NCBI RefSeq assembly: GCF_041902385.1
Contig: NZ_CP169244.1
Location: 1,302,001-1,366,000 of the forward strand
Source: Arcticibacter sp041902385
GTDB taxonomy: Bacteria; Bacteroidota; Bacteroidia; Sphingobacteriales; Sphingobacteriaceae
DNA length: 64,000 nucleotides
Direction of reading: 5' to 3'
Part shown: positions 55,149-63,473 of the stretch, piece by piece
How the letters are laid out: each line of letters begins with the position of its first letter
Numbering within the stretch: position 1 is the first letter of the stretch
Translations under genes and position numbers: made by a program
Notes under the pieces: generated by a model
What the model was told of the DNA's origin: nothing
The model's database searches: none
Seen by the model: the letters and a program-made list of their open reading frames with translations, nothing else

Positions 55149-56087
55149 CTATTTCAGACCCACGGTACCCGAGCCCATTGTATAACCATCACAGTACAGA
55201 ATAGCCGTATAGGTGCCTTTTTGAAAAGATGAGGGGTTTGTCCAGTCCACAGTAAATACCTTCCCTACTGTGTTATCAAACTCGATGCTGGTCTTGTAGG
55301 TATACTGCAGATCATCACCGTCAGCAGTAAAGAGGCTGCTATTATCTGCAACGATCAAGTTTCCTGTAGGATCTATAACACGGATAAATACCTCATGCAT
55401 TCCTTTTTCAGCTATGCTGTTGTCAGCAACAGTAAAAGATATGCGAAGCTTTTTTGCCGCGCCTGCCCTTGACACTTCTGACTCTTTTCCGCTGTTCTTT
55501 ACTTTAAAAGCACTGATATTAACAGCTCCGGCTTTAAGTGCTGCCGCCACTTTCACCTTACGATTTAGCTCTGTGTTCTGCTCTTCAAGCCGCGAAGCTT
55601 GCTGGCTAACATTGGCAATAGTTGTTCTAAGACTATCGCGTTCAACAGTAAGTGCCTGGTTCTTTTTTTGCAGTTCGCCGATGTCGGACGTATACTTTGA
55701 TACAAAATACTTCAGTTCTTTAATTTCCTTTTGCGCTTTCGCCAGCTGTCCCATGGTCAGCTTCCCTTTGCTAAGCTGTTCACGAAGCTCGTTGATCTTC
55801 TGACGGGCAATGTCCTGATCTTCTTTCATTTCAGCCGAAAGTTTCACGTTGGCAGTATTCGCCTTGTCGAGGTCGGCTTCAATCCGGTCGATCTCGGTCT
55901 CCATCCGCGACCTTTCGTCAGTAAGGGTGACGATCCTATCATTAGCCTTCTTGTCTTTGAAGAAGAGATAGCCATTCGTCCCTAACAGAGCCAGAATGAC
56001 CACAATTAAAAAATAGATCTTGTTGGAATCTCTCCGGGGCGTCGATTCAGAACTCCGAGGCGTTGATTCAGAATTAGAAACTTGCAT
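55149..56087 (-). CDS. Membrane-anchored coiled-coil protein
   Basis: A 312-residue protein with a short cytoplasmic N-terminus carrying two SESTPR repeats, one membrane helix (residues ~23-42, IYFLIVVILALLGTNGYLFF), a long periplasmic coiled coil (about 50-190, heptad-like, rich in K/E/Q) and a C-terminal beta-rich domain (NISAFKVKNSGKESEV onwards). No catalytic motif. Its topology suggests an envelope spacer or scaffold; the family is unknown to me. ATG at 56087 chosen over a TTG three codons upstream. Convergent with the kinase gene, 13 bp apart. Confidence 0.75.
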   Translation of the reverse strand: MQVSNSESTPRSSESTPRRDSNKIYFLIVVILALLGTNGYLFFKDKKANDRIVTLTDERSRMETEIDRIEADLDKANTANVKLSAEMKEDQDIARQKINELREQLSKGKLTMGQLAKAQKEIKELKYFVSKYTSDIGELQKKNQALTVERDSLRTTIANVSQQASRLEEQNTELNRKVKVAAALKAGAVNISAFKVKNSGKESEVSRAGAAKKLRISFTVADNSIAEKGMHEVFIRVIDPTGNLIVADNSSLFTADGDDLQYTYKTSIEFDNTVGKVFTVDWTNPSSFQKGTYTAILYCDGYTMGSGTVGLK

Positions 56088-56256
56088 AATTAACAAAAGG
56101 ATTAAAGCGTAACAGGCAGGCTTGTTTGAAATATGTAACTCCTGCCCTGGTATTCAGTATAACTGGTTTTAACAATAATTATTATCTGATACCGGTCAAA
56201 GACAAATATAATACTTTATCGATGCCGCCGTTACCTAGTATTGGGAGAATGTTGCC

Positions 56257-56265
56257 TATCTTTGC
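56257..56265 (+). promoter_or_regulatory. -7 promoter element for the GH10-like gene
   Basis: TATCTTTGC matches TAnnTTTGY, 73 bp before the start; no clear -33 TTTG at the normal distance. Confidence 0.45.
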
Positions 56266-56338
56266 ATCCCATATTACAAAAGGCCTGGCTGCTCGCCTGT
56301 GTCAGCATAAACACATCTTGTTCAGTAAAGATAAAAAC

Positions 56339-57877
56339 ATGTCTAGAATTTGGTTGGTCGCGATTATCTTTTTAACATCTGTCTGTATCGTTCGCGGACA
56401 AGGGGTGCCTGATACACCTCACCCCAAAAGGGAGTTTAGGGGAGTTTGGGTTGCTACAGTTGCCAACATAGACTGGCCGTCCCGGCCGGGATTGTCAACT
56501 GAGCGGCAGAAAGAAGAACTGCTGCGAATACTGGATGAACACCATAAAAGCGGGATTAATGCGATCATGTTCCAGGTGCGGCCCGCCTCCGATGCATTTT
56601 ACGGAAAGGGCAGGGAGTTATGGAGCCGCTTCATCACCGGTAAGCAGGGCAAAGCGCCTAACCCCTACTACGATCCTCTTGAATTCACGATTGAAGAAGC
56701 ACACAAGAGAGGAATGGAAGTGCACGCCTGGTTCAATCCTTACCGCGCTTCGACCACTCTTAACCCCGCTGACATCGGCCCCGACCACGTCACCAAACAA
56801 CACCCCCAATGGTTCTTCACCTATGCCGGACGCAAGCTCTTCAATCCAGGTATCCCGGAAGTACGCGACTATATCGTACAGGTAGTGCTTGACGTTGTCA
56901 GGAACTACGACATAGACGGAGTACATTTCGACGATTACTTTTATCCCTACCCGGAGAAAAATCAAGTCATTCAGGACCGGGAGGAGTTTCGGAAATACGG
57001 TCAGGGCTTTGTGAATATTGGCGACTGGCGCCGGCACAACGTCGACACCCTTATTCATGAGCTCTCTGTTAAGATCCATGCCAGCAAGAAGTTCGTAAAA
57101 TTCGGCATCAGTCCTTTCGGCATCTGGAGGAACAAAGGTCAGGATCCCGAAGGCTCAGAAAGTGCAGGCCTCGACAGCTATGGTACCATCTATGCCGATG
57201 CCAGGAAATGGGTCAGAGAGGGCTGGCTTGATTATATTAACCCGCAAATCTACTTTCCCTTTTTCCTCCGTGTAGCTCCTTATGAAAAGCTGGTGGACTG
57301 GTGGAGTAACAATACGTACGGCAAGCATTTGTACATCGGGCACGCCGCATATCGTGCAATAGAGAAAAGAGGAGGATGGAATGACTGGAAGCAGATCCCC
57401 GATCAGATCCGGTTCGCCCGTCAAAATCCAAGGGTACAGGGAAGCGTCTTTTTCAGCTCGCGCTCCGTTACCTTAAACTATGCGGGGATCCAAGACTCAT
57501 TAAGGAACAACTTCTATCATTATCCAGCGCTTCCGCCCCAAATGTTGTGGCTCGATGACGTTCCTCCGCAGGCCCCCTTAAATCTGCAGGCTTCAGCCTC
57601 TCTTGGAAAGGTCAGTTTAAAATGGGAGGAGCCAATAAAAGCGCGGGATGGAGAAACAGCTTACGGTTACGTGATCTATCGCTTCGCATCAACCGAAACG
57701 GTTAATACGCAAGATGCGTCAAAGATCATCAGGGTGATGTACGAAAATACTCCCAGCTTCACCGATGAAGGCGTGAATGCCGGATCGTATTATTATGTAG
57801 TCACAGCCCTCGACAGGCTGAAAAATGAAAGCCAGCCTTCTAATAATGTCCTGGTTTCAGTTCCTCATTCGAACTAA
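56339..57877 (+). CDS. Glycoside-hydrolase-10-like (YngK/DUF187) secreted protein with FN3 domain
   Basis: A 512-residue protein with a signal peptide (LVAIIFLTSVCIVRGQG). The core matches the GHL10/YngK family of TIM-barrel proteins: REFRGVWVATVANIDWPS, GINAIMFQVRPASDAFY, GMEVHAWFNPYRA, DGVHFDDYFYPYP and WLDYINPQIYFP. The last ~90 residues form a fibronectin-type-III-like domain (PPQAPLNLQASASLGKVSLKWE). The substrate, probably a polysaccharide or peptidoglycan derivative, is not established. Start at ATG 56339 places the signal peptide at the N-terminus; an open frame continues upstream without conservation. Confidence 0.85.
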   Translation: MSRIWLVAIIFLTSVCIVRGQGVPDTPHPKREFRGVWVATVANIDWPSRPGLSTERQKEELLRILDEHHKSGINAIMFQVRPASDAFYGKGRELWSRFITGKQGKAPNPYYDPLEFTIEEAHKRGMEVHAWFNPYRASTTLNPADIGPDHVTKQHPQWFFTYAGRKLFNPGIPEVRDYIVQVVLDVVRNYDIDGVHFDDYFYPYPEKNQVIQDREEFRKYGQGFVNIGDWRRHNVDTLIHELSVKIHASKKFVKFGISPFGIWRNKGQDPEGSESAGLDSYGTIYADARKWVREGWLDYINPQIYFPFFLRVAPYEKLVDWWSNNTYGKHLYIGHAAYRAIEKRGGWNDWKQIPDQIRFARQNPRVQGSVFFSSRSVTLNYAGIQDSLRNNFYHYPALPPQMLWLDDVPPQAPLNLQASASLGKVSLKWEEPIKARDGETAYGYVIYRFASTETVNTQDASKIIRVMYENTPSFTDEGVNAGSYYYVVTALDRLKNESQPSNNVLVSVPHSN

Positions 57878-57883
57878 AACCTA

Positions 57884-57931
57884 AAGAAGAAGAAGTAAGT
57901 AGAAGACTTTTAAGCCTTACTCACTTCTTCT
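57884..57931. terminator. Candidate hairpin between convergent GH10-like and M16 genes
   Basis: AAGAAGAAGTAAGT can pair with ACTCACTTCTTCTT with one mismatch around an 18-nt loop, in the 66-bp gap between the two stops. A T-rich tail is weak on both sides. Confidence 0.5.
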
Positions 57932-57943
57932 TGCCTCAGCGTT

Positions 57944-60787
57944 CTACTTCTTCTCTGGCAATAGCACGAACTTGATGAGGTTATCGCCGCTTAGATACCT
58001 TTCGGCAGCAGATTTAAGACTTTCAGGAGTGATCTTCTTGAGAGAGTCGAGATAAGTAAGAATCCTCAGGGGATCGTCTTTCAGCTGATAAGTATTTGTG
58101 AAGTAACCCGACCAGAACCCGTTCTGCTTGAGCTGGGTCTCCGTGCTGCGTCGTTCTTCGGCAATATATTTTTCAACATCCACGGCCTGAGCCCCATTTT
58201 GCCTGATCTTGTTTATTTCGTCAAGAGTAGCATTCACCAGCTTATCTACATTAGCGGGAGCGCATCCGAAAGCCACTGTAAAAGAGTATCTGTTCCTTGG
58301 AAACTTGCTATAGCTCGCTCCGGCCCCGGGGCTATAGACCCCGCTTTCCTCCTCACGCAGGCGTTCGATGAGCTTAATCTGTAAAACCTCTCCAAGCGCA
58401 TCCAGCTCGTTATTATTTTGCTCATTATAGGTGTAATCCCCCGAGAATACGAGCCTGACGCTTGCTTTATCTTCCTGACCTTTGTAGACATTCTTGCTGA
58501 TCCGGCCCTCAGGCGTCTTGATACCAAGGTCTTTTGCCTCTTCTGTCCGTTTAAGTGCAGGAAGGGCACCCAGATAGCGCTCCAGCAGCGGTCTGATCTC
58601 CTCTTCTTTAAAACTTCCTACAAAGGTAAAAGTGAAGTCACTGGCATCAGCAAAACGCTCTTTATAGATCGAGTATGCCCTGTCCAGATTCATCTGCTCT
58701 ATTTTGGCAAGCGATGGTCCTGTACGGCGAATATTATAGTTGCCAAGAACAGCAGATATTGTATCGGAGAAGACGCTTCCAGGATCGTCGCCACGGTTGG
58801 CTAGCGAACCCTTCTGCTGCTGGATGAGCGACTCAAAGATCTCAGCATCTTTTCTTGGCTGAGTAAAATAGAGGTACACCAGTTGCAAGGCTGTTTCCAA
58901 ATCCTTGGGCGCAGCAAAGGCTGAAATACCTTCCGATCTTTCGGATATGTATGGCCCTACTGATACCCGCTTCCCTGTCAGTAATTTCGGCAGCTCAATA
59001 GAATTAAATTCGCCCACACCGCTTCTGGCAACGAGGGGTGCAGAAATAGAAGCAGACTGAAAATCTGCATCGGGATAAAGCGAAGTTCCGCCCGGACTGA
59101 AAGCGCTGATCAGAATTTCGTCGTTTTTAAAATCGGTCGGCTTCAACACCACTTTTACCCCATTGCTGAGGGTCAATTCCCTCACTCCGATCTCTTCAAT
59201 TTTTCTCTCATTTATCACCTTGCCCGGGACGGGCCTTGAGGCAAGCAGGGGTTTGCTGCTCACCTGGTCTGTGTATGGCTTGATATTGCCTGACTTTACA
59301 GCGGTGATCCACGCGTTAACAGTCGCTTCTGAGGGAAGAGATGCGGCTTCCTTCTCCGGAGCTGTGATGATTACATCCCTGTTCACATCGGTCAGATATC
59401 TTGAGGTCAAAGCATTAACTTCATCAAGTGAGATGCCCGGCACGGTACTTTTCCCGAATTCATACTCGTAGGCAATACCGGGGCTGGCCTCCCCTTTCAG
59501 GAACAGCTGCACGTACTCCTGAACGTACTGCTCTGAAGACGTTTTATCACGCTCCTTAAAGGCTGCTTCCAGGGAGGTAAGATATGACTGCTTTGCCCTC
59601 TCCAGCTCAGTAGCAACAAATCCGTACTTCCTCACCCGCTCTATTTCCGTGAATACAGCCTTAAAGCCGCTCTCAAGCTCGCCAGGCTTTGCTACTACTA
59701 CTGCAGAGGCAACGTCGAGCCCGGCCATGAATTCATCGATACTGCTCTGTCCCTGCAAAAAGGGAGGGTTCCCTTGCTTCATTAGCTCTGAAAAGCGCGC
59801 ACTCATCATCACGTTATACAGCGTCCTGATGGTGTTATTTCTAAGGTCAGAAGTGGTTTTAAGAGAAGCCGCAGGATGCTTTACAAGTACCTGGGCTACC
59901 GTGTATGGCATTTCTTTGTCTGTTACCGCCACAAATTGGTTCTTGTTGAGGAGCGGGATCCTGTATGCCGTTCTCTCGACCGGGTTACTTCGCGGCCGCA
60001 GATCTGCAAACATCTCTTTAACCATTTTCTCCACCTCAAGAACGTTGATATCCCCCACTACAATCAGCGCCTGAAGGTCGGGCCGGTACCAGTTTTCATA
60101 GAACTGCCTTAAAGTTTCCGGCTTAAACGACTTAAGTACATCCTCTGTTCCTATAGGCAAACGTTTAGCATAACGGGAGTTGTTGAAAACGACGGGAAGG
60201 TACTTGTTTTGCATCCGTTCAGACGCCCCTTTGCCTAGCCTTTTCTCTTCCAGTACAACTCCCCTCTCCTTTTCTATCTCTGTCGGATCAAGAAGCGCAT
60301 TTTGCGCCCAGTCGCGCATGATCTTCATACCATTCCGAAACAGCACTGAATCATCCGTCGGAAGCGGCAACTGATACACGGTCTCATCGAAGCCGGTGTA
60401 GGCGTTGAGATCAGCCCCAAATCTCACTCCCGACTTCTGCAGATAGTTGACAAGCTCATTTTTCGGAAAGTTTTTAGTCCCGTTGAAGCTCATATGCTCA
60501 ATAAAGTGGGCGAGGCCCTGCTGTTGCTCGGTTTCCAGGATCGAACCTGCCTTAAGCGCCAGATAAAGCTGTACCCTGTTTTTAGGTTCTGTGTTCCTTC
60601 GGATGTAGTAAGTAAATCCGTTCGGCAGCTTCCCTGTCTTTACTGCAGTATCGAGGGGAAGCAGTTCACCGGCCTTCGAAACTTGCGCCGTTGATTTGAA
60701 TGCAGGTCTTTGTTGCGCCCAGGTATAGCTGCCCGTTAATAAGGATAAGGAGAGCAGATATACCCAGAGCCGACTGTTTTTTTTCAC
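57944..60787 (-). CDS. M16 family zinc metallopeptidase (pitrilysin-like)
   Basis: A 947-residue two-lobed peptidase with a signal peptide (LLSLSLLTGSYTWA). The inverted zinc motif HFIEH is residues 94-98, and the distal Glu lies in EIEKERGVVLEEKR near residue 175. A second, inactive M16 lobe covers about residues 520-930 (ELTLSNGVKVVLKPTDFKND). It degrades peptides, most likely in the periplasm. No break in the frame. Confidence 0.93.
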   Translation of the reverse strand: MKKNSRLWVYLLSLSLLTGSYTWAQQRPAFKSTAQVSKAGELLPLDTAVKTGKLPNGFTYYIRRNTEPKNRVQLYLALKAGSILETEQQQGLAHFIEHMSFNGTKNFPKNELVNYLQKSGVRFGADLNAYTGFDETVYQLPLPTDDSVLFRNGMKIMRDWAQNALLDPTEIEKERGVVLEEKRLGKGASERMQNKYLPVVFNNSRYAKRLPIGTEDVLKSFKPETLRQFYENWYRPDLQALIVVGDINVLEVEKMVKEMFADLRPRSNPVERTAYRIPLLNKNQFVAVTDKEMPYTVAQVLVKHPAASLKTTSDLRNNTIRTLYNVMMSARFSELMKQGNPPFLQGQSSIDEFMAGLDVASAVVVAKPGELESGFKAVFTEIERVRKYGFVATELERAKQSYLTSLEAAFKERDKTSSEQYVQEYVQLFLKGEASPGIAYEYEFGKSTVPGISLDEVNALTSRYLTDVNRDVIITAPEKEAASLPSEATVNAWITAVKSGNIKPYTDQVSSKPLLASRPVPGKVINERKIEEIGVRELTLSNGVKVVLKPTDFKNDEILISAFSPGGTSLYPDADFQSASISAPLVARSGVGEFNSIELPKLLTGKRVSVGPYISERSEGISAFAAPKDLETALQLVYLYFTQPRKDAEIFESLIQQQKGSLANRGDDPGSVFSDTISAVLGNYNIRRTGPSLAKIEQMNLDRAYSIYKERFADASDFTFTFVGSFKEEEIRPLLERYLGALPALKRTEEAKDLGIKTPEGRISKNVYKGQEDKASVRLVFSGDYTYNEQNNNELDALGEVLQIKLIERLREEESGVYSPGAGASYSKFPRNRYSFTVAFGCAPANVDKLVNATLDEINKIRQNGAQAVDVEKYIAEERRSTETQLKQNGFWSGYFTNTYQLKDDPLRILTYLDSLKKITPESLKSAAERYLSGDNLIKFVLLPEKK

Positions 60788-60975
60788 ACGTCTGAGATAT
60801 TAGTTATCTTGTATAAGAACCAAAGATTTAGAGGCAGAGTACCAGGTGTACAATATGAATTCTGCCTTTATTTTGATCACCTCCATAAATGTATAAGCTT
60901 TTGTGCATTTTTTACATTCTTCTCCATTAAATTTTCATTTTTGAAATAACTAAACGAACTCCTGGCGCAAACTAT

Positions 60976-62160
60976 ATGAATTCTGCAATAAAAAAGCTGT
61001 ATCACATGCCCCTGCAAAGCAGTCGCCGTATCCTGGGCTTAATGTCGGGTACATCTCTCGACGGGCTTGACATCGCATTGTGTAAAATCAGCGGCTCCGG
61101 GCTACAGACGCAGCTGGAGGTACAACACTTTGTTTCTCTACCTTACTCCGTCCAGTTTAAAACAGAGATCAGATCGGTCTTCTCTCAGGAGCAGGTAAGT
61201 CTTCAGAAGCTTACGATCCTGAACGAATGGATACCACATGTCCATGGAGACATGATCATGAAAACCCTCCTGAGCTGGGGACTGGCGGCTGATGAGATCG
61301 ACTGCATTGCCAGTCATGGACAGACAGTCTATCACACTCCCAGGCGGCTTCATGGACTAGAGGGTTACCCGGATGCGACGCTTCAAATTGGCGACGGAGA
61401 CCATCTCGCAGTGAAGACGGGAATTATTACAATAAGTGATTTCCGCCAAAAACATGTGGCTGCAGGAGGGGAAGGAGCTCCTCTGGCGCTCTATGGCGAC
61501 CTTATTCTTTTTTCTTCGGCGAATGAAAACAGGGTGCTTTTAAACATCGGTGGGATATCGAACTTCACCTACCTCCCTGCAGATCAGGACCCTCAGGGCG
61601 TACTATGCTCTGACACTGGTCCCGGGAATACGCTCAGCGACAAGTTGTGCCAAACGTACTTCGGCAGGCATTACGACGAGGAGGGCGCCATTGCCAGGTC
61701 AGGCCGTATAAATCAGAACCTCCTTCAGGCCTTGAGATCCCATCCCTTCTTCCAGGAAGATATACCGAAGACTACGGGGCCTGAACTGTTTAATCTGAGC
61801 TTCCTGGAAGCAGCAAAGCTGGAGGCCTCTATTAGCAATATCGCCCCGGAGGATCTTCTCGCCACAGTTTCCGAACTCACAGCCTGGTCTGTTGCCAATG
61901 CAGTAGAACGCAGTCTCGGCGACAGGAGCTATTCGGTTTACGTGAGCGGCGGCGGCTGCCACAATACATTCCTCATGGAAAAATTGAGGAAGTACTTCTC
62001 AGGACGTCGGGTCAGGCAGACGGAGGAGTTGGGCTTCAATGCAGATGCAAAAGAGGCTGCACTATTCGCGCTTCTGGCTAACGAAACAATCTGCGGATCA
62101 GCCATCCGCTCTGGGGCAGGCCCCGCTGTCACCATGGGCAAGATATCCTTGCCCTTTTAA
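60976..62160 (+). CDS. anmK: Anhydro-N-acetylmuramic acid kinase
   Basis: Phosphorylates and opens anhydro-MurNAc from peptidoglycan recycling to give MurNAc-6-phosphate. A 394-residue ASKHA-fold kinase with GLMSGTSLDGLDIAL near residue 22, ASHGQTVYHTP, FRQKHVAAGGEGAPLALYGD, NIGGISNFTYLP, SDTGPGNTLSD and GGGCHN. It links with the envelope-turnover theme of the neighbouring GH10-like and M16 genes. Followed by an exceptional terminator. Confidence 0.93.
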   Translation: MNSAIKKLYHMPLQSSRRILGLMSGTSLDGLDIALCKISGSGLQTQLEVQHFVSLPYSVQFKTEIRSVFSQEQVSLQKLTILNEWIPHVHGDMIMKTLLSWGLAADEIDCIASHGQTVYHTPRRLHGLEGYPDATLQIGDGDHLAVKTGIITISDFRQKHVAAGGEGAPLALYGDLILFSSANENRVLLNIGGISNFTYLPADQDPQGVLCSDTGPGNTLSDKLCQTYFGRHYDEEGAIARSGRINQNLLQALRSHPFFQEDIPKTTGPELFNLSFLEAAKLEASISNIAPEDLLATVSELTAWSVANAVERSLGDRSYSVYVSGGGCHNTFLMEKLRKYFSGRRVRQTEELGFNADAKEAALFALLANETICGSAIRSGAGPAVTMGKISLPF

Positions 62161-62201
62161 TAGAAAGAAAAAGCCGCTCTGGGGGCGGCTTTTTCTTTCT
62201 A
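62161..62201. terminator. Bidirectional terminator between anmK and the porin gene
   Basis: A perfect 17-bp inverted repeat (62161-62177 / 62185-62201) with a seven-base loop fills the whole gap between the two stop codons. Both sides give AAAGAAAAAG/CTTTTTCTTT arms, so each strand ends in a T-rich tail. Confidence 0.92.
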
Positions 62202-62795
62202 TTAAAATATCTTATACCCCAAACTCAGATGCCAGAGATTCTGCTTCTGGTCGTATTGTCCGCTCTTACTAACATTACTGATACCTGCTTCGTAGCGCAG
62301 GTCGACAGTAAGGCTGCCGACATCTACACCAGCACCGAGCTGAGCTCCCCATGTCTGATTTTTATAGCCCCCAAAGTTCGTCACCTGGCCAAGGTCTTTC
62401 TTCACGTCGTCCAGGATAAATGATACAACAGGACCGGCCATGAACCGGACATTAAGCTTATTGAAGCCTATTTTATTCCCGATCAGCACAGGCACATCCA
62501 GCGTAGTGAACCGCACCTTTCCCTCTGTTTCAATTCCCGAGCTCTGATCTACATTGAACTTGCCGCCTTTTCCGGCAAGATAAGCCTCCGGCTGCACGTA
62601 AAAGCCCGCTCCGCCCACTCTTGCCCAAAGGCCGAACTGGTAGCCCAGGCGGTTCTCTTCACCCGCAAAGTTGTCAGATTTCAAACTGGCCAGGTTAACC
62701 CCGCCTTTTACTCCCAGATTGAACGACGGCAGCTGTGCATATGTTGCAAAACTAAAAGCAACAAAAAAACTACTTAGTAAAATGAACTTTTTCAT
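62202..62795 (-). CDS. Outer-membrane beta-barrel protein (porin family, PorT-like)
   Basis: A 197-residue protein with a signal peptide (FILLSSFFVAFSFATYAQ) and alternating beta-strand pattern ending in the outer-membrane signal LWHLSLGYKIF. LGVKGGVNLASLKSD is a typical start of the 'outer membrane beta-barrel domain' family of Bacteroidota. Glycine-rich strands such as GLWARVGGAGFYVQPEAYL are consistent with an eight-stranded barrel. Substrate or role unknown. Confidence 0.85.
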   Translation of the reverse strand: MKKFILLSSFFVAFSFATYAQLPSFNLGVKGGVNLASLKSDNFAGEENRLGYQFGLWARVGGAGFYVQPEAYLAGKGGKFNVDQSSGIETEGKVRFTTLDVPVLIGNKIGFNKLNVRFMAGPVVSFILDDVKKDLGQVTNFGGYKNQTWGAQLGAGVDVGSLTVDLRYEAGISNVSKSGQYDQKQNLWHLSLGYKIF

Positions 62796-62963
62796 ATTCT
62801 ATTTTTCTTGAAAGTGATTTGTGTTTAAACTGCAAAGAACTTTTAACCTGCTTCCATCCCATTTTATGCATGGCGGGCTTAACGTTTTAACTCCAGCACC
62901 TAAGCCGTAATGACAACAACATTTAACATATAAAAATGTTGCAGTTGACCCTGGCGCATTAAC

Positions 62964-62995
62964 TTTTAACAAGACGACAAATTTTATAAATTTGT
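62964..62995 (+). promoter_or_regulatory. Promoter for the CsbD-like gene
   Basis: TTTT at 62964-62967, 19 bp, then TAAATTTGT (62987-62995), a near-consensus Bacteroidota promoter 13 bp before the ATG at 63009. Confidence 0.55.
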
Positions 62996-63008
62996 AACAA
63001 ATAACATT

Positions 63009-63224
63009 ATGGCAGAGATCACGATCAGCACATCCGACTGGGAAAGGCTAAGGCTCAAGATCAGGCGAAAATACAGAGAATTATCCGAAGAAGACCTTGC
63101 GTATAATCCTGGTGAAGAGGAGCAGCTTATTCAGCACCTCATGACCAGACTTAAGAGAAGCAGAGAATACGTTGTATTCACACTGCAGAAAGGTCTCGTC
63201 AATATTGAGAACAACCGGTTGTAA
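63009..63224 (+). CDS. CsbD-like small stress protein
   Basis: A 71-residue acidic/basic helical protein. The pattern SDWERLRLKIRRKYRELSEEDLAYNPGEEEQLIQHLMTRLKRSREY follows the CsbD-like general-stress family (W-x5-K-x3-KY-x2-L-x2-DL-x4-G-x2-E-x-L). Function unknown. It stands alone with its own promoter and a compact terminator, as expected for a stress-responsive single gene. Confidence 0.55.
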   Translation: MAEITISTSDWERLRLKIRRKYRELSEEDLAYNPGEEEQLIQHLMTRLKRSREYVVFTLQKGLVNIENNRL

Positions 63225-63227
63225 CAG

Positions 63228-63252
63228 AAGCTCCTCCAGGAGCTTTTCTTTT
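63228..63252 (+). terminator. Terminator after the CsbD-like gene
   Basis: AAGCTCC (63228-63234) pairs with GGAGCTT (63239-63245) around a TCCA loop, with TTCTTTT following. Confidence 0.8.
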
Positions 63253-63473
63253 ATCCACCACTTTACCGAACCTGAAAAATAAAGCTTTATGTAATAATCT
63301 CAGTATCAACTGCTATATTTATATTCGTGGACCTGCCGCAACATTTATCATTACTGGTTAGAAAAACATTCAAGAGCAGCGTTCACAATGAGAGATGAAG
63401 GCGAAGCGATCTTATTGAGGCCTTTAAAAACGATTAATGATCTGAGTGGAGACAAATAGACCTCACGAAAAAT

